The position numbers and the translations under genes were made by a program. Shown here in pieces: positions 42,157 to 50,379 of a DNA stretch of 64,000 nucleotides. The notes beneath the pieces were generated by a model. It worked only from the letters and a program-made list of their open reading frames with translations, did not search any database and was not told the origin of the DNA. Every line of letters begins with the position of its first letter. The first letter of the stretch is position 1. Source of the DNA: Nisaea sp. (GTDB taxonomy: Bacteria > Pseudomonadota > Alphaproteobacteria > Thalassobaculales > Thalassobaculaceae); NCBI RefSeq assembly GCF_034670185.1, contig NZ_JAXMNY010000001.1, positions 1,302,001 through 1,366,000 on the forward strand, written 5' to 3'.

Positions 42157-43449
42157 TTAGTAGATCGGGAACCTGTCACACAACACCCGGACATCTTCCC
42201 TGACCTTCTCTTCGGTCAGCGAGCTGTCGTCCGGATTCTGCGCAACGGCATCAAGCACGTCGCCGATCAGGTTTCCGATTTCCTGGAACTCCGCCACACC
42301 AAAGCCGCGCGTGGTCCCAGCCGGCGTGCCAAGACGCACTCCGGACGTGATCATCGGCTTTTCCGGATCGAACGGAACGCCGTTTTTGTTACAGGTGATA
42401 CCGGCCCGCTCGAGAGCAGCCTCAGCCACCTTGCCAGTCAGGCCCTTCGGGCGCAGATCGACGAGCAGAACGTGAGTGTCCGTGCCGCCGGAAACGATAT
42501 CCAGACCGCGCGCTTTCAGCACTTCGCCTAGAGCCTTCGCATTATCCACGACCTGATGGGAATAGGTCTTGAATTCCGGCGTCAGCGCTTCGGCGAAGGA
42601 CACCGCCTTGGCGGCAATCACATGCATCAACGGGCCACCCTGAAGACCAGGGAATACCGCCGAGTTGATCTTCTTGCCGAGATCCGGGTCGTTCGAGAGG
42701 ATCATGCCGCCGCGTGGGCCGCGCAGGGTCTTGTGCGTCGTGGTCGTGACCACATGCGCATGGGGCAGCGGGCTCGGATGCGCACCGCCAGCGACCAGAC
42801 CCGCGAAATGCGCCATGTCGACGTGGAAATAGGCACCGACAGAATCGGCGATCTCGCGGAAGCGCTTGAAATCAATCTGACGCGGATAGGCAGAACCACC
42901 CGCAATGATCATCTTCGGCTTATGTTCCTCGGCAAGCGCCTTGACCTGATCAAAGTCAATCTGCGCGTCTTCCTTACGAACACCGTACTGGACCGCCTTG
43001 AACCATTTACCGGAAAGATTCGGCGGCGCACCATGAGTCAGGTGACCGCCGGCTGCAAGAGACAGCCCCATGACGGTATCGCCGGGCTCGAGCAGCGCCA
43101 GCATAACCGCCTGATTCGCCTGGGCGCCTGAATGCGGCTGCACGTTGGCAAAGCTGCAATCGAACAGCTTGCAAGCCCGCTCGATGGCCAGAGCCTCGGC
43201 CTTGTCGACGAATTCACAGCCGCCGTAATAGCGCCGGCCAGGATACCCCTCGGCATATTTATTGGTGAGGACAGAGCCTTGAGCTTCCAGCACCGCACGG
43301 GAGACGATGTTCTCGGAGGCGATCAGCTCGATCTGGTCTTTCTGCCGCTCAAGTTCTTCTGTGATCGCGCCATAAAGGGCCGGATCACTTTCGGACAGGG
43401 GCGTCGCAAAGAAAGGGTTATCGGTTGTGCTCGTTTCAAAGGCGGACAT
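42157..43449 (-). CDS. glyA: Serine hydroxymethyltransferase
   Basis: GlyA interconverts serine and glycine with tetrahydrofolate as carbon carrier. The 430-residue fold-type I PLP enzyme has the Schiff-base lysine in VVTTTTHKTLRGPRGG, the PLP loop PHSGAQANQAV and the N-terminal EELERQKDQIELIASEN. The ATG at 43447-43449 has GGAG nine bases upstream. It is followed by nrdR and preceded by rpiB. Confidence 0.97.
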   Translation of the reverse strand: MSAFETSTTDNPFFATPLSESDPALYGAITEELERQKDQIELIASENIVSRAVLEAQGSVLTNKYAEGYPGRRYYGGCEFVDKAEALAIERACKLFDCSFANVQPHSGAQANQAVMLALLEPGDTVMGLSLAAGGHLTHGAPPNLSGKWFKAVQYGVRKEDAQIDFDQVKALAEEHKPKMIIAGGSAYPRQIDFKRFREIADSVGAYFHVDMAHFAGLVAGGAHPSPLPHAHVVTTTTHKTLRGPRGGMILSNDPDLGKKINSAVFPGLQGGPLMHVIAAKAVSFAEALTPEFKTYSHQVVDNAKALGEVLKARGLDIVSGGTDTHVLLVDLRPKGLTGKVAEAALERAGITCNKNGVPFDPEKPMITSGVRLGTPAGTTRGFGVAEFQEIGNLIGDVLDAVAQNPDDSSLTEEKVREDVRVLCDRFPIY

Positions 43450-43520
43450 GACAGCTCCAGTTCGTATCCCGCAATGCAACGTGGCCTACTCGCTCAGACA
43501 TCGCAGTGCAAGGACGTGAT

Positions 43521-43970
43521 TTACATGCTCTCGGCAAATCCGAGTTTGTCGACGCGACGTTGATGCCGGCCGCCTTCGAATTCTGTTGCAAGAAAGACAT
43601 CAACACAGTCTTTCGCGACTTCTTCGCCGATAAGGCGCGCGCCAAGCGCAAGGACATTGGCGTCATTGTGCAGACGACAGAGCCGTGCCGAGGTAATGTC
43701 ATGACAAAGGCCCGCGCGTATCCAGTCATGCCGGTTCGCAGCGATGCTTATGCCAATCCCTGTGCCGCACACAACGATCCCACGGGGCGCCTTCCCCTCC
43801 TTCAGCGCATGCGCGACTGCGGCACCAAAATCGGGGTAATCGACCGACGCCGCCCCGTCCGTGCCAACATCTACGATCCGCCACCCTTTTTCTTCAAGGT
43901 GAGCTACCAATACTTGTTTCAGAGAATATCCGGCATGATCCGAACCGATCACGATCACGTTATCTGTCAT
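43521..43970 (-). CDS. rpiB: Ribose 5-phosphate isomerase B
   Basis: The 149-residue protein interconverts ribose and ribulose 5-phosphates. It starts with VIGSDHAGYSLKQVL, has the YPDFG segment and the catalytic-cysteine loop GIVVCGTGIGISIAANR. It heads the rpiB-glyA-nrdR-rib-nusB-thiL series and is divergent from mucR across 314 bp. Confidence 0.95.
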   Translation of the reverse strand: MTDNVIVIGSDHAGYSLKQVLVAHLEEKGWRIVDVGTDGAASVDYPDFGAAVAHALKEGKAPRGIVVCGTGIGISIAANRHDWIRAGLCHDITSARLCRLHNDANVLALGARLIGEEVAKDCVDVFLATEFEGGRHQRRVDKLGFAESM

Positions 43971-44284
43971 TACCTGTCAGGCTCGTTGTTCCAGCAAGAG
44001 AAGTGCCTACTATATACACGGCACGGAGGCCCGCGAACCACTATTTGCGCTACCGGCCCTCACGCGACGCGCCAAAGAATACGGTCTCGCGCCACAAACT
44101 ATTCACTGCAAAATCTTGACCGCATATTCCAGAAAGAAGCTGTTTTCAAAAATCGCAGGAATTCATTGCATTTGAATTCAGGGTTTCAGAAACGGAACGC
44201 CGCATTAATTCTTGACAACTATTTCGCCCGGGACAATGTTCCGAGGACACCCTAATCAATATAATGTAAATATCGGATCTAGAA
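43971..44284. other. 314-bp gene-free divergent control region (rpiB/mucR)
   Basis: No coding region fits here. Visible are a 7-bp inverted repeat GAATTCA/TGAATTC at 44159-44179, a promoter-like TTGACA at 44212-44217 with a weak AATGTT 17 bp on, and a TATAGT-like -10 sequence facing rpiB near 44020. The right-hand part is AT-rich, as expected for MucR-bound promoter DNA. Autoregulation by MucR is inference. Confidence 0.5.
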
Positions 44285-44737
44285 ATGACCGACGAAACCC
44301 GTGAAGACAATCTGGACTCTTCTGAACTACTCCGTATGACCACGGATGTTGTATCCGCTTATCTCGGAAATAACACTGTGGCAGCGTCGCAGATTTCGGA
44401 GGTCATCAGTACGGTTCACGAAGCGCTAACGCGCCTCAATACTGAGGTTAGCGAGCCGGAAGTCGAGCCGGCAAAACCGGCAGTGCCGATCCGCCGCTCG
44501 ATTACGCCGGAATTCATCATTTGCCTTGAAGATGGCAAGCGTCTCAAGATGCTGAAGCGTCACCTCCGGACGACCTACAACATGACCCCGGAAGAGTATC
44601 GCGCCAAATGGGGCCTGCCGGCAGACTATCCGATGGTTGCTCCGAATTACGCGGCGCAGCGGTCTGAGTTCGCCAAGAAGATCGGTCTTGGACGCAACGC
44701 CGTCAAACGCGGTGGTCGCAAGCGGAAAGCGGTCTGA
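44285..44737 (+). CDS. mucR: MucR/Ros family transcriptional regulator
   Basis: The 150-residue regulator has an acidic N-terminal oligomerisation part (about 1-60) and the Ros/MucR DNA-binding domain (about 70-137) with the signature EEYRAKWGLPADYPMVAPNYA. The zinc-finger core reads CLEDGKRLKMLKRHLRTTY: C80 is present, the second ligand is Asp (D83), H93 is present, and the last histidine is replaced by Thr97-Tyr98. A zinc-poor or zinc-free fold is thus likely. MucR proteins silence AT-rich promoters of envelope, motility and cell-cycle genes. Confidence 0.93.
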   Translation: MTDETREDNLDSSELLRMTTDVVSAYLGNNTVAASQISEVISTVHEALTRLNTEVSEPEVEPAKPAVPIRRSITPEFIICLEDGKRLKMLKRHLRTTYNMTPEEYRAKWGLPADYPMVAPNYAAQRSEFAKKIGLGRNAVKRGGRKRKAV

Positions 44738-44760
44738 TCACAAACAGCCTGTTATTGAAG

Positions 44761-44792
44761 AAGCGCCGGTATCGTCCGGCGCTTTTTCTTTT
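44761..44792 (+). terminator. Rho-independent terminator of mucR
   Basis: A GCGCCGG/CCGGCGC stem with a six-base loop is followed by TTTTTCTTTT, 23 bp after the mucR stop. Confidence 0.9.
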
Positions 44793-44811
44793 GAGGCCTG
44801 CCGGTTAAAAA

Positions 44812-45042
44812 TCAGACTACGGTCCCACGGCCACGCGACTGTGGCTGCGGTTGCGATTTCTTTTCGAGAACGTACTTCAACTTGCGCAGGACCGCGTGCT
44901 TCAGGCCAGCCTCGCCACTGGCAGGATTACCGACGATCGAAACCTCAACCATGCTGACGGGATCGAAGGCACTGACCTTCACATAACTCCCGGATGGCAG
45001 AAACTCGATTATCACCCTTTGCTCGTTCAGCTTTCGCGCCAT
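44812..45042 (-). CDS. Small conserved alphaproteobacterial protein (DUF6898-like)
   Basis: The 76-residue protein starts MARKLNEQRVIIEFLPSGSYVKVSAFDPVSMVEVSIVG-like and forms a compact beta-rich chain: strands around IIEFLPSGSYVKV, then a helix ALRK-type KHAVLRKLKYVLEKK and a disordered Gln/Pro tail. It resembles the small DUF6898-type proteins found in Rhodospirillales; the name is from memory. The ATG at 45040-45042 has GGAAGAAAG upstream. It is divergent from gcdH. Confidence 0.65.
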   Translation of the reverse strand: MARKLNEQRVIIEFLPSGSYVKVSAFDPVSMVEVSIVGNPASGEAGLKHAVLRKLKYVLEKKSQPQPQSRGRGTVV

Positions 45043-45108
45043 CTTTCTTCCCGGCGATAAACCGTTCTTGCTGGTACTGCGGAACGGCAACAGTGCCCCA
45101 ACGGAAAT

Positions 45109-45137
45109 TTGAAGCTACAACTGCTTCGGCGTATATA
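45109..45137 (+). promoter_or_regulatory. Sigma-70 type promoter of gcdH
   Basis: TTGAAG and TATATA are exactly 17 bp apart, with the -10 element 37 bp before the gcdH start. Confidence 0.6.
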
Positions 45138-45174
45138 CCTCTGCAACAAATTCAGCAACTTTGGGAGTCTCCCC

Positions 45175-46398
45175 ATGTCCGTCCAACCCGTTGTCGATGC
45201 CGCGAAGTCGGCGAAAGCCTCACGACCGCAATTCGACTGGGAAGATCCCCTCCTCCTCGAGCAGGAACTGACTGAGGAAGAGCGTATGATCCGCGATGCC
45301 GCGCGCGCTTATTGTCAGGACAAACTGATGCCGCGGGTTCAGGAGGCCTTCCGGGATGAAGTCTTCCATCGTGAGATCATGAGCGAGATGGGAGAGCTGG
45401 GCTTTCTCGGCTGCACCATCGATGGCTATGGCTGCGCCGGTGTGAACCATGTCTGCTACGGCCTGATCGCCCGTGAAGTCGAGCGGGTCGACAGTGGTTA
45501 CCGCTCAGCCATGAGCGTCCAGTCCAGCCTGGTCATGCACCCGATCTATGCTTACGGCAGCGAAGAGCAGAAGCAGAAGTACCTGCCGAAGCTCGCAACC
45601 GGCGAATGGGTCGGCTGTTTCGGCCTGACCGAACCGGACCACGGCTCCGACCCGGGAAGCATGGTCACCCGCGCGAAAAGCGTCCAGGGCGGCTATCTGC
45701 TCAATGGCGCGAAGATGTGGATCACCAACTCGCCGATCGCCGATGTCTTCGTCGTCTGGGCAAAGACCGATGACGGCCAGATCCGCGGCTTCGTCCTTGA
45801 AAAAGGCATGAAGGGCCTGACCGCGCCCAAGATTGAGGGCAAGTTCTCCCTGCGCGCTTCCGTCACCGGCGAGATCGTCATGGATAATGTCGAGATCCCG
45901 GAAGAGAACATGCTGCCGAACGTGTCCGGCCTGAAGGGGCCTTTCGGTTGCCTGAACAAGGCCCGCTTCGGCATTTCCTGGGGCGCCATCGGTGCCGCCG
46001 AGTTCTGCTGGCACCAGGCCCGTCAGTACACGATGGACCGCAAGCAGTTCGGCCGCCCGCTCGCCGCCAACCAGCTTATCCAGAAGAAGCTAGCCGACAT
46101 GCAGACCGAGATCACACTCGGCTTGCATGGTGCTCTGCGTCTCGGACGGATGATGGACAGCGGCCACGGTGCGCCGGAAGCAATCTCTCTGATGAAGCGG
46201 AACAATTGCGGCAAGTCCCTGGACATCGCCCGCGTTGCCCGCGACATGCATGGCGGCAATGGTGTCTCGGACGAATATCATGTGATCCGCCACGTCGTGA
46301 ATCTGGAAGCCGTGAACACCTACGAAGGCACCCACGATGTGCATGCCCTGATCCTGGGCCGCGCACAGACCGGGCTTCAGGCCTTTACCGGCGCCTGA
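45175..46398 (+). CDS. gcdH: Glutaryl-CoA dehydrogenase (acyl-CoA dehydrogenase family)
   Basis: The 407-residue flavoenzyme fits glutaryl-CoA dehydrogenase, which oxidises and decarboxylates glutaryl-CoA from lysine and tryptophan breakdown. Marks are the start FDWEDPLLLEQELTEEERMIRD, FGLTEPDHGSDPG, MWITNSP and the catalytic glutamate in TYEGTHDVHALILGRAQTG. The ATG at 45175 has GGGAG seven bases upstream. It stands alone between two minus-strand genes and ends in a strong terminator. Confidence 0.92.
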   Translation: MSVQPVVDAAKSAKASRPQFDWEDPLLLEQELTEEERMIRDAARAYCQDKLMPRVQEAFRDEVFHREIMSEMGELGFLGCTIDGYGCAGVNHVCYGLIAREVERVDSGYRSAMSVQSSLVMHPIYAYGSEEQKQKYLPKLATGEWVGCFGLTEPDHGSDPGSMVTRAKSVQGGYLLNGAKMWITNSPIADVFVVWAKTDDGQIRGFVLEKGMKGLTAPKIEGKFSLRASVTGEIVMDNVEIPEENMLPNVSGLKGPFGCLNKARFGISWGAIGAAEFCWHQARQYTMDRKQFGRPLAANQLIQKKLADMQTEITLGLHGALRLGRMMDSGHGAPEAISLMKRNNCGKSLDIARVARDMHGGNGVSDEYHVIRHVVNLEAVNTYEGTHDVHALILGRAQTGLQAFTGA

Positions 46399-46423
46399 CG
46401 CGACACACTAAAACGAATACCGG

Positions 46424-46459
46424 CGGCGGCGTCCTGAGGGCGCCGCCGTTTTATTTCTT
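46424..46459 (+). terminator. Rho-independent terminator of gcdH
   Basis: CGGCGGCG/CGCCGCCG forms an 8-bp stem with a nine-base loop and a TTTTATTTCTT tail, 25 bp after the gcdH stop. Confidence 0.9.
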
Positions 46460-46897
46460 CATATTTGCGCAGGCCGCGGAAATTGCCGCCATCTGCGGAT
46501 CGGTGAGCTGCTGGCCGTTATATTCAAGCCGTCCCGACATGATGTCGTATTCTATCGCTCCGATACCCGCTTCCCCTGCCACACCTTCCGGCAATGAGAA
46601 GAGATCGGCGACATCAAGTGTGAGCGGAATGATGATCTTTGTCGGCGCCTCGATGATGGCCGACCCGGGCAAGTCGGCCGATACAACCGGCCTTCCCGCG
46701 GCATCGACACCCGGCTTGTACTCAACATCGGCAGAAGGCTGATGGGCAATCAGCCGCGCGCAATCCTCTTTCGAAATCTCGATACCTTTCGGCTCATCTG
46801 CCCAAGCATTTCCTAATCCCGCACCCGCAAGGAAAAGGCTTCCGGCAATCAGAAACGGAGCCGACAACTTCAACTTTGCGTAAAAGCACATGATCAT
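46451..46897 (-). CDS. Hypothetical secreted protein
   Basis: The 148-residue protein has a signal peptide (about 1-33, cleavage probably after NAWA, before DEPKGI). The mature part is acidic and carries two cysteines (EDCARLIAH and SAACANMKK) that may form a disulfide. No family was recognised. Phrases such as SADVEYKPGVDAAGRPVVSADLP and LEYNGQQLTDPQ recur in small periplasmic proteins of this class that I know only as uncharacterised. The ATG at 46895-46897 was chosen for the leader; two others are possible. Confidence 0.65.
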   Translation of the reverse strand: MIMCFYAKLKLSAPFLIAGSLFLAGAGLGNAWADEPKGIEISKEDCARLIAHQPSADVEYKPGVDAAGRPVVSADLPGSAIIEAPTKIIIPLTLDVADLFSLPEGVAGEAGIGAIEYDIMSGRLEYNGQQLTDPQMAAISAACANMKK

Positions 46898-47059
46898 GTC
46901 TCTATTCGCTCCCCAGACGACGTTTGATAACAAAAACTAGATGAGAATCGATATCATTTGACCTAGGCGCAAAAAAATTAGTGACGCCTTCACCAACATG
47001 TCATATGGTCCCCATCAATAAAAAAAAGAATAAGTCCGAGCCGCGAATTTGGCCCGAGT

Positions 47060-47153
47060 TTAGGGAGGAAGCGAACCACAGCGTTAAAACGCTGCGGTCG
47101 AATCATAAAAAAAAATTCGCCGGCAAGATCTTCTGGATCTTGCCGTTTTTCTT
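47060..47153 (+). ncRNA. Possible small RNA (5' end unknown)
   Basis: An isolated stem-loop (CAGCGTT/AACGCTG with flanking ACC/GGT, 47075-47098) is followed by an A-rich single-stranded stretch and an intrinsic terminator, the usual 3' layout of trans-acting small RNAs. No annotated plus-strand gene ends here. The start given is a placeholder; no clear promoter was found. Confidence 0.28.
47121..47153 (+). terminator. Intrinsic terminator without an obvious plus-strand gene
   Basis: CGGCAAGATC/GATCTTGCCG is a perfect 10-bp stem with a five-base loop followed by TTTTTCTT. On the minus strand the same stem is followed by five bases and nine Ts, so it may also end the nuo-to-DUF1467 transcript, whose last stop lies 64 bp away. 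Confidence 0.8.
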
Positions 47154-47216
47154 GGTGCCACCTTTTCTTTATCAGACTTGGTTCCTTGTTAGCCCCGGCC
47201 TCTCCCGGCCCGGCGA

Positions 47217-47468
47217 TTACCAATTCTGAATAGCATCCCGGAACGAGAACAGATCGGCTGCAATGATGTAGTTGATCAAGGTTGTGGCAAGGAGTGCCAC
47301 AATCGTGGCTCCCAATGCTTTCTTCCAGAGATGCGGTCGCTTGGGTGCACTTGGAGCATGCCCCTCCTCGGGCTCTTCCACAACGCGCACGCCAATCGGC
47401 AGCGCCATCAGGAAGAACCACCACCAGAGCAGCAGAAAGACGACAACAATAGAAACCCAGTCATTCAT
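47217..47468 (-). CDS. DUF1467 family membrane protein
   Basis: The 83-residue protein has two membrane spans (about 5-24, IVVVFLLLWWWFFLMALPIG, and about 53-72, LGATIVALLATTLINYII) joined by a polar, Pro-rich loop. This matches the alphaproteobacterial DUF1467 family, commonly found downstream of mce and rnj. Its function is unknown. It lies 15 bp after the mce stop and is probably the last gene of the complex I operon. Confidence 0.88.
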   Translation of the reverse strand: MNDWVSIVVVFLLLWWWFFLMALPIGVRVVEEPEEGHAPSAPKRPHLWKKALGATIVALLATTLINYIIAADLFSFRDAIQNW

Positions 47469-47483
47469 GCGCGTGCGCTCCGC

Positions 47484-47888
47484 CTAAGCCTGCTCGAGCT
47501 CGACCAGCGTGCCGGCAAAGTCCTTCGGATGCAGAAACAGAACCGGCTTGCCATGCGCCCCGTTCTTCGGCTCGCCGTCCCCGAGTACCCGTGCGCCCTC
47601 GGCCTTCAGACGATCACGAGCAGCGATGATGTCATCCACCTCGTAGCAAACATGATGCATGCCGCCGGACGGGTTCTTTTCAAGGAAAGCCGCAATCGGT
47701 GAAGAATCCCCGAGCGGATAGAGTAGCTCGATCTTGGTGTTGGGGAGCTCGACGAAAACGACAGTCACGCCATGCTCGGGCAGATCTTCGGGAGCACTGA
47801 CGCTGGCACCAAGCGCACCGCGATAGGTGGCACATGCCGCATCCAGATCCGGCACGGCGATGGCAACATGGTTCAAGCGGCCGATCAT
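47484..47888 (-). CDS. mce: Methylmalonyl-CoA epimerase
   Basis: The 134-residue vicinal-oxygen-chelate protein converts the methylmalonyl-CoA isomers used in propionate breakdown. Metal-ligand regions are LNHVAIAVPDLDAA, the VELPNTKIELLYPLG glutamate strand, MHHVCYEVDDI and GTLVELEQA. The ATG at 47886-47888 matches the conserved MIGRLNHVAI start. It lies 23 bp after rnj; a methylmalonyl-CoA mutase is not in the window. Confidence 0.92.
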   Translation of the reverse strand: MIGRLNHVAIAVPDLDAACATYRGALGASVSAPEDLPEHGVTVVFVELPNTKIELLYPLGDSSPIAAFLEKNPSGGMHHVCYEVDDIIAARDRLKAEGARVLGDGEPKNGAHGKPVLFLHPKDFAGTLVELEQA

Positions 47889-47911
47889 CGATTTATTCCC
47901 TTTATTCTTCG

Positions 47912-49579
47912 TCAGACACGCAGCACATGGACCGTCGTTACAGGGCGCTTTCCATATTCGGCCCGAACGACGCGGCGAACAGCCCGGCGCACCGCTTCTC
48001 CAACCTCTTCGTCCTTGGTCCGCGCCTTCTTGCCGAGTGCGCCGACCGTCTCCCATATGAGATCTGTCGCAGTGTCACTCAATGCGTCAATTTCGCCTTC
48101 ATCGGCAATGCCGTTGAAGGTCAGCACCGGATCACTGTGCAACTGACCCTTTCCGTCCATCAGCACGGTTACCGAGACCGCTCCGTTGAACAGCATTTTT
48201 TTGCGATCACCGATCACGCTAGATTCAAGCGGAATGATCCGGCCGCCATCCAAGGTCAGCATGCCGGTCGGCACCCAGCCAATAACCTCGACGTTACCTT
48301 CTTCAAGGCGGATCAGGCTACCATTGCCCGGCACGATGGCTTCAGGCACCTGGCATTCCCGTGCGAGCCGGGCATGTGCCTCCAGATGGCGCGGACTGCC
48401 ATGTACCGGCACGGCGATTTTCGGGCGGATATACTGGTACATCTCAACCAGTTCCTCACGAGCCGGATGCCCCGAAACATGGACATGATGGTCCCGCTCG
48501 GTCACCACCTCAATGCCGCGCGCCACCAGCCGGCTCTGGACTCGGCCAATCGCTGTTTCGTTCCCGGGAATCTCCCGGGACGAGAAGATGACGACGTCAC
48601 CGCGCTCAAGCGTGATTTCCTGGTGTGCGTTCTCGGCTATTCGGGCAAGAGCGGCCCGCGACTCTCCTTGAGATCCGGTGCAGATCAAGACTAGCTTGTC
48701 GCGCGGAATGAAGCCTGCGTCCTTTTCCGACAGAAATTCGGGAATATCGCGGAGATATCCGTTCTGCAGTGACGCCTCATACATACGCCAGAGAGAGCGG
48801 CCCACCAGCGCAACATTACGGCCGGCAGCCGCAGCCGCGGCCGAGATATTCGCAAGCCGGCCGACATTCGACGCAAAACAGGTGATGGCAATGCGCTGAT
48901 CATGCTGCCGGAACAACTCGGCAAGTGACTCGGTCAGGCTGGCTTCGGAACCAGATCTGCCCTCATCGAGGACATTCGTCGAATCACCGATCAAAGCGAG
49001 CACGCCTTCATCGCCGAGTTCGCGAAGGGCTTCGATATCGCTCGTCCGTCCAATCACCGGGTCCGGATCGAATTTCCAGTCGCCCGTATGCATCACGGTA
49101 CCGCCGCCACAGCGGATCGCCAGCCCGTTCGCCTCCGGAATGGAGTGAGTGAGCGTGATCAATTGCAGCTCGAACGGGCCAAGAACGAAGTTGGCCGAGA
49201 TATCCACCTCGATCAGCTCGACCTGTTCAAGAATTCCTACTTCGGAAAGCTTGCGGCGTATCAGTGTCGCCGTGAACGGGGTCGCATAGATCGGGCAACG
49301 CAGACGCGGCCAGAGATGGGGAATGGCCCCGATATGATCTTCATGGCCGTGGGTGATAACCAGCCCGACCAGATCCTTCCGGCGCTGTTCGATGAACTCC
49401 GGGTCCGGCAGCAGAACATCGATGCCGGGCATCGTGTCGTCGCCAAAGGAGATCCCGAGATCCACCATCAGCCACTTGCCACCATAATGGTAGAGGTTGA
49501 GGTTCATCCCGATTTCATCACTACCGCCAAGCGGCAAGAAAATGAAATCCTCGTCCTTGATCTTCGGCACGCCGCTCAT
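47912..49579 (-). CDS. rnj: Ribonuclease J
   Basis: The 555-residue protein is a metallo-beta-lactamase/beta-CASP ribonuclease. It shows the metal site HGHEDH (H77, H79, D81, H82), GHTGDWKF-type MHTGDWKFD, VSGHPAREELVEMYQYIRPK and the C-terminal domain. RNase J acts in mRNA and rRNA processing and is common in alphaproteobacteria. It overlaps coaX by 4 bp in the birA-coaX-rnj order. Confidence 0.95.
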   Translation of the reverse strand: MSGVPKIKDEDFIFLPLGGSDEIGMNLNLYHYGGKWLMVDLGISFGDDTMPGIDVLLPDPEFIEQRRKDLVGLVITHGHEDHIGAIPHLWPRLRCPIYATPFTATLIRRKLSEVGILEQVELIEVDISANFVLGPFELQLITLTHSIPEANGLAIRCGGGTVMHTGDWKFDPDPVIGRTSDIEALRELGDEGVLALIGDSTNVLDEGRSGSEASLTESLAELFRQHDQRIAITCFASNVGRLANISAAAAAAGRNVALVGRSLWRMYEASLQNGYLRDIPEFLSEKDAGFIPRDKLVLICTGSQGESRAALARIAENAHQEITLERGDVVIFSSREIPGNETAIGRVQSRLVARGIEVVTERDHHVHVSGHPAREELVEMYQYIRPKIAVPVHGSPRHLEAHARLARECQVPEAIVPGNGSLIRLEEGNVEVIGWVPTGMLTLDGGRIIPLESSVIGDRKKMLFNGAVSVTVLMDGKGQLHSDPVLTFNGIADEGEIDALSDTATDLIWETVGALGKKARTKDEEVGEAVRRAVRRVVRAEYGKRPVTTVHVLRV

Positions 49580-50379
49580 CGAGTTTTATTCCGCTCATGG
49601 ATCAGTAACAGGCCGCGTAGCGTGATCGCCTCGTCCACATGTTGAATAACCGGCGTGCAGTCAGCGAAGATCGCCGCAAGTCCGCCCGTGCCAATAACCG
49701 TCATATCTGTTCCGTATTCCGCTTTGATTCGGGATACCAAGCCTTCGATCAGGCCGATATATCCCCAAAAGATTCCCGAGTGCATGGCACTCACTGTCGA
49801 TTTTCCGATAACGCGCACGGGACTGTTGGTCCCCTCGTCCGGCATCTCCGGCGGACGGATTGCAATGCGCGGCAGCTGTGCAGCTGCGTTGTAAAGCGCA
49901 TCAAGGGAAAGATTGATGCCCGGCGCAATGATCCCTCCGGCATAACCGCCATCAGGTTCAACAACGTCAAAAGTCGTTGCTGTGCCGAAATCGATGACGA
50001 TCAGCGCGCCCTCATAGGCCGCATGCGCGGCAATGGCGTTCACCAGCCGATCCGCCCCGACTTCAGTCGGCCGCTCGATCCGGATATCGATCCCGAGATC
50101 CACACCCTTCCGGCCGACAACCATCGGCTCGATCTTGAAGTATTTCCGGCACAGGGTTTCCAGATTGAAAACCACCTCCGGCACAACGGTCGCTATAATC
50201 ACTTCGCCGATATCGCTCCGGTCGATCCCTTCGAGTGCCATCAGCTGGGTCAGCCAGACGGCATATTCATCCGCCGTGCGAGCGACATTGGTCGACGCTC
50301 TCCAGGAGCCGCGTTTCTCGTCTCCGGAGAACACCGCGAATACCGTGTTCGTATTGCCGCAATCTATCGTCAGCAGCAT
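49576..50379 (-). CDS. coaX: Type III pantothenate kinase
   Basis: CoaX phosphorylates pantothenate in the first step of CoA synthesis. The 267-residue ASKHA-fold protein has the phosphate loop DCGNTNTVFAVF (about 6-17), GADRLVNAIAAHAAY and the second motif VIDFGTATTFDVV, then GYAGGIIAPGINLSLDAL. It overlaps the birA stop by one base and the rnj start by 4 bp. Confidence 0.95.
   Translation of the reverse strand: MLLTIDCGNTNTVFAVFSGDEKRGSWRASTNVARTADEYAVWLTQLMALEGIDRSDIGEVIIATVVPEVVFNLETLCRKYFKIEPMVVGRKGVDLGIDIRIERPTEVGADRLVNAIAAHAAYEGALIVIDFGTATTFDVVEPDGGYAGGIIAPGINLSLDALYNAAAQLPRIAIRPPEMPDEGTNSPVRVIGKSTVSAMHSGIFWGYIGLIEGLVSRIKAEYGTDMTVIGTGGLAAIFADCTPVIQHVDEAITLRGLLLIHERNKTR

Larger units (their letters stand above)
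46898..47216. other. 319-bp gene-free region with two stem-loops
   Basis: This stretch lies between the secreted protein and the DUF1467 gene. It is AT-rich and contains a hairpin at 47075-47098 (CAGCGTT/AACGCTG) and a strong terminator at 47121-47153. A plus-strand reading frame runs through the terminator stem and shows no family resemblance, so I do not call it a gene. Confidence 0.6.

Noticed and set aside
46981..47229. 82-codon open frame in the gene-free region near 47 kb
   Set aside because: It runs through the stem of an intrinsic terminator and has no good ribosome-binding site or family resemblance.
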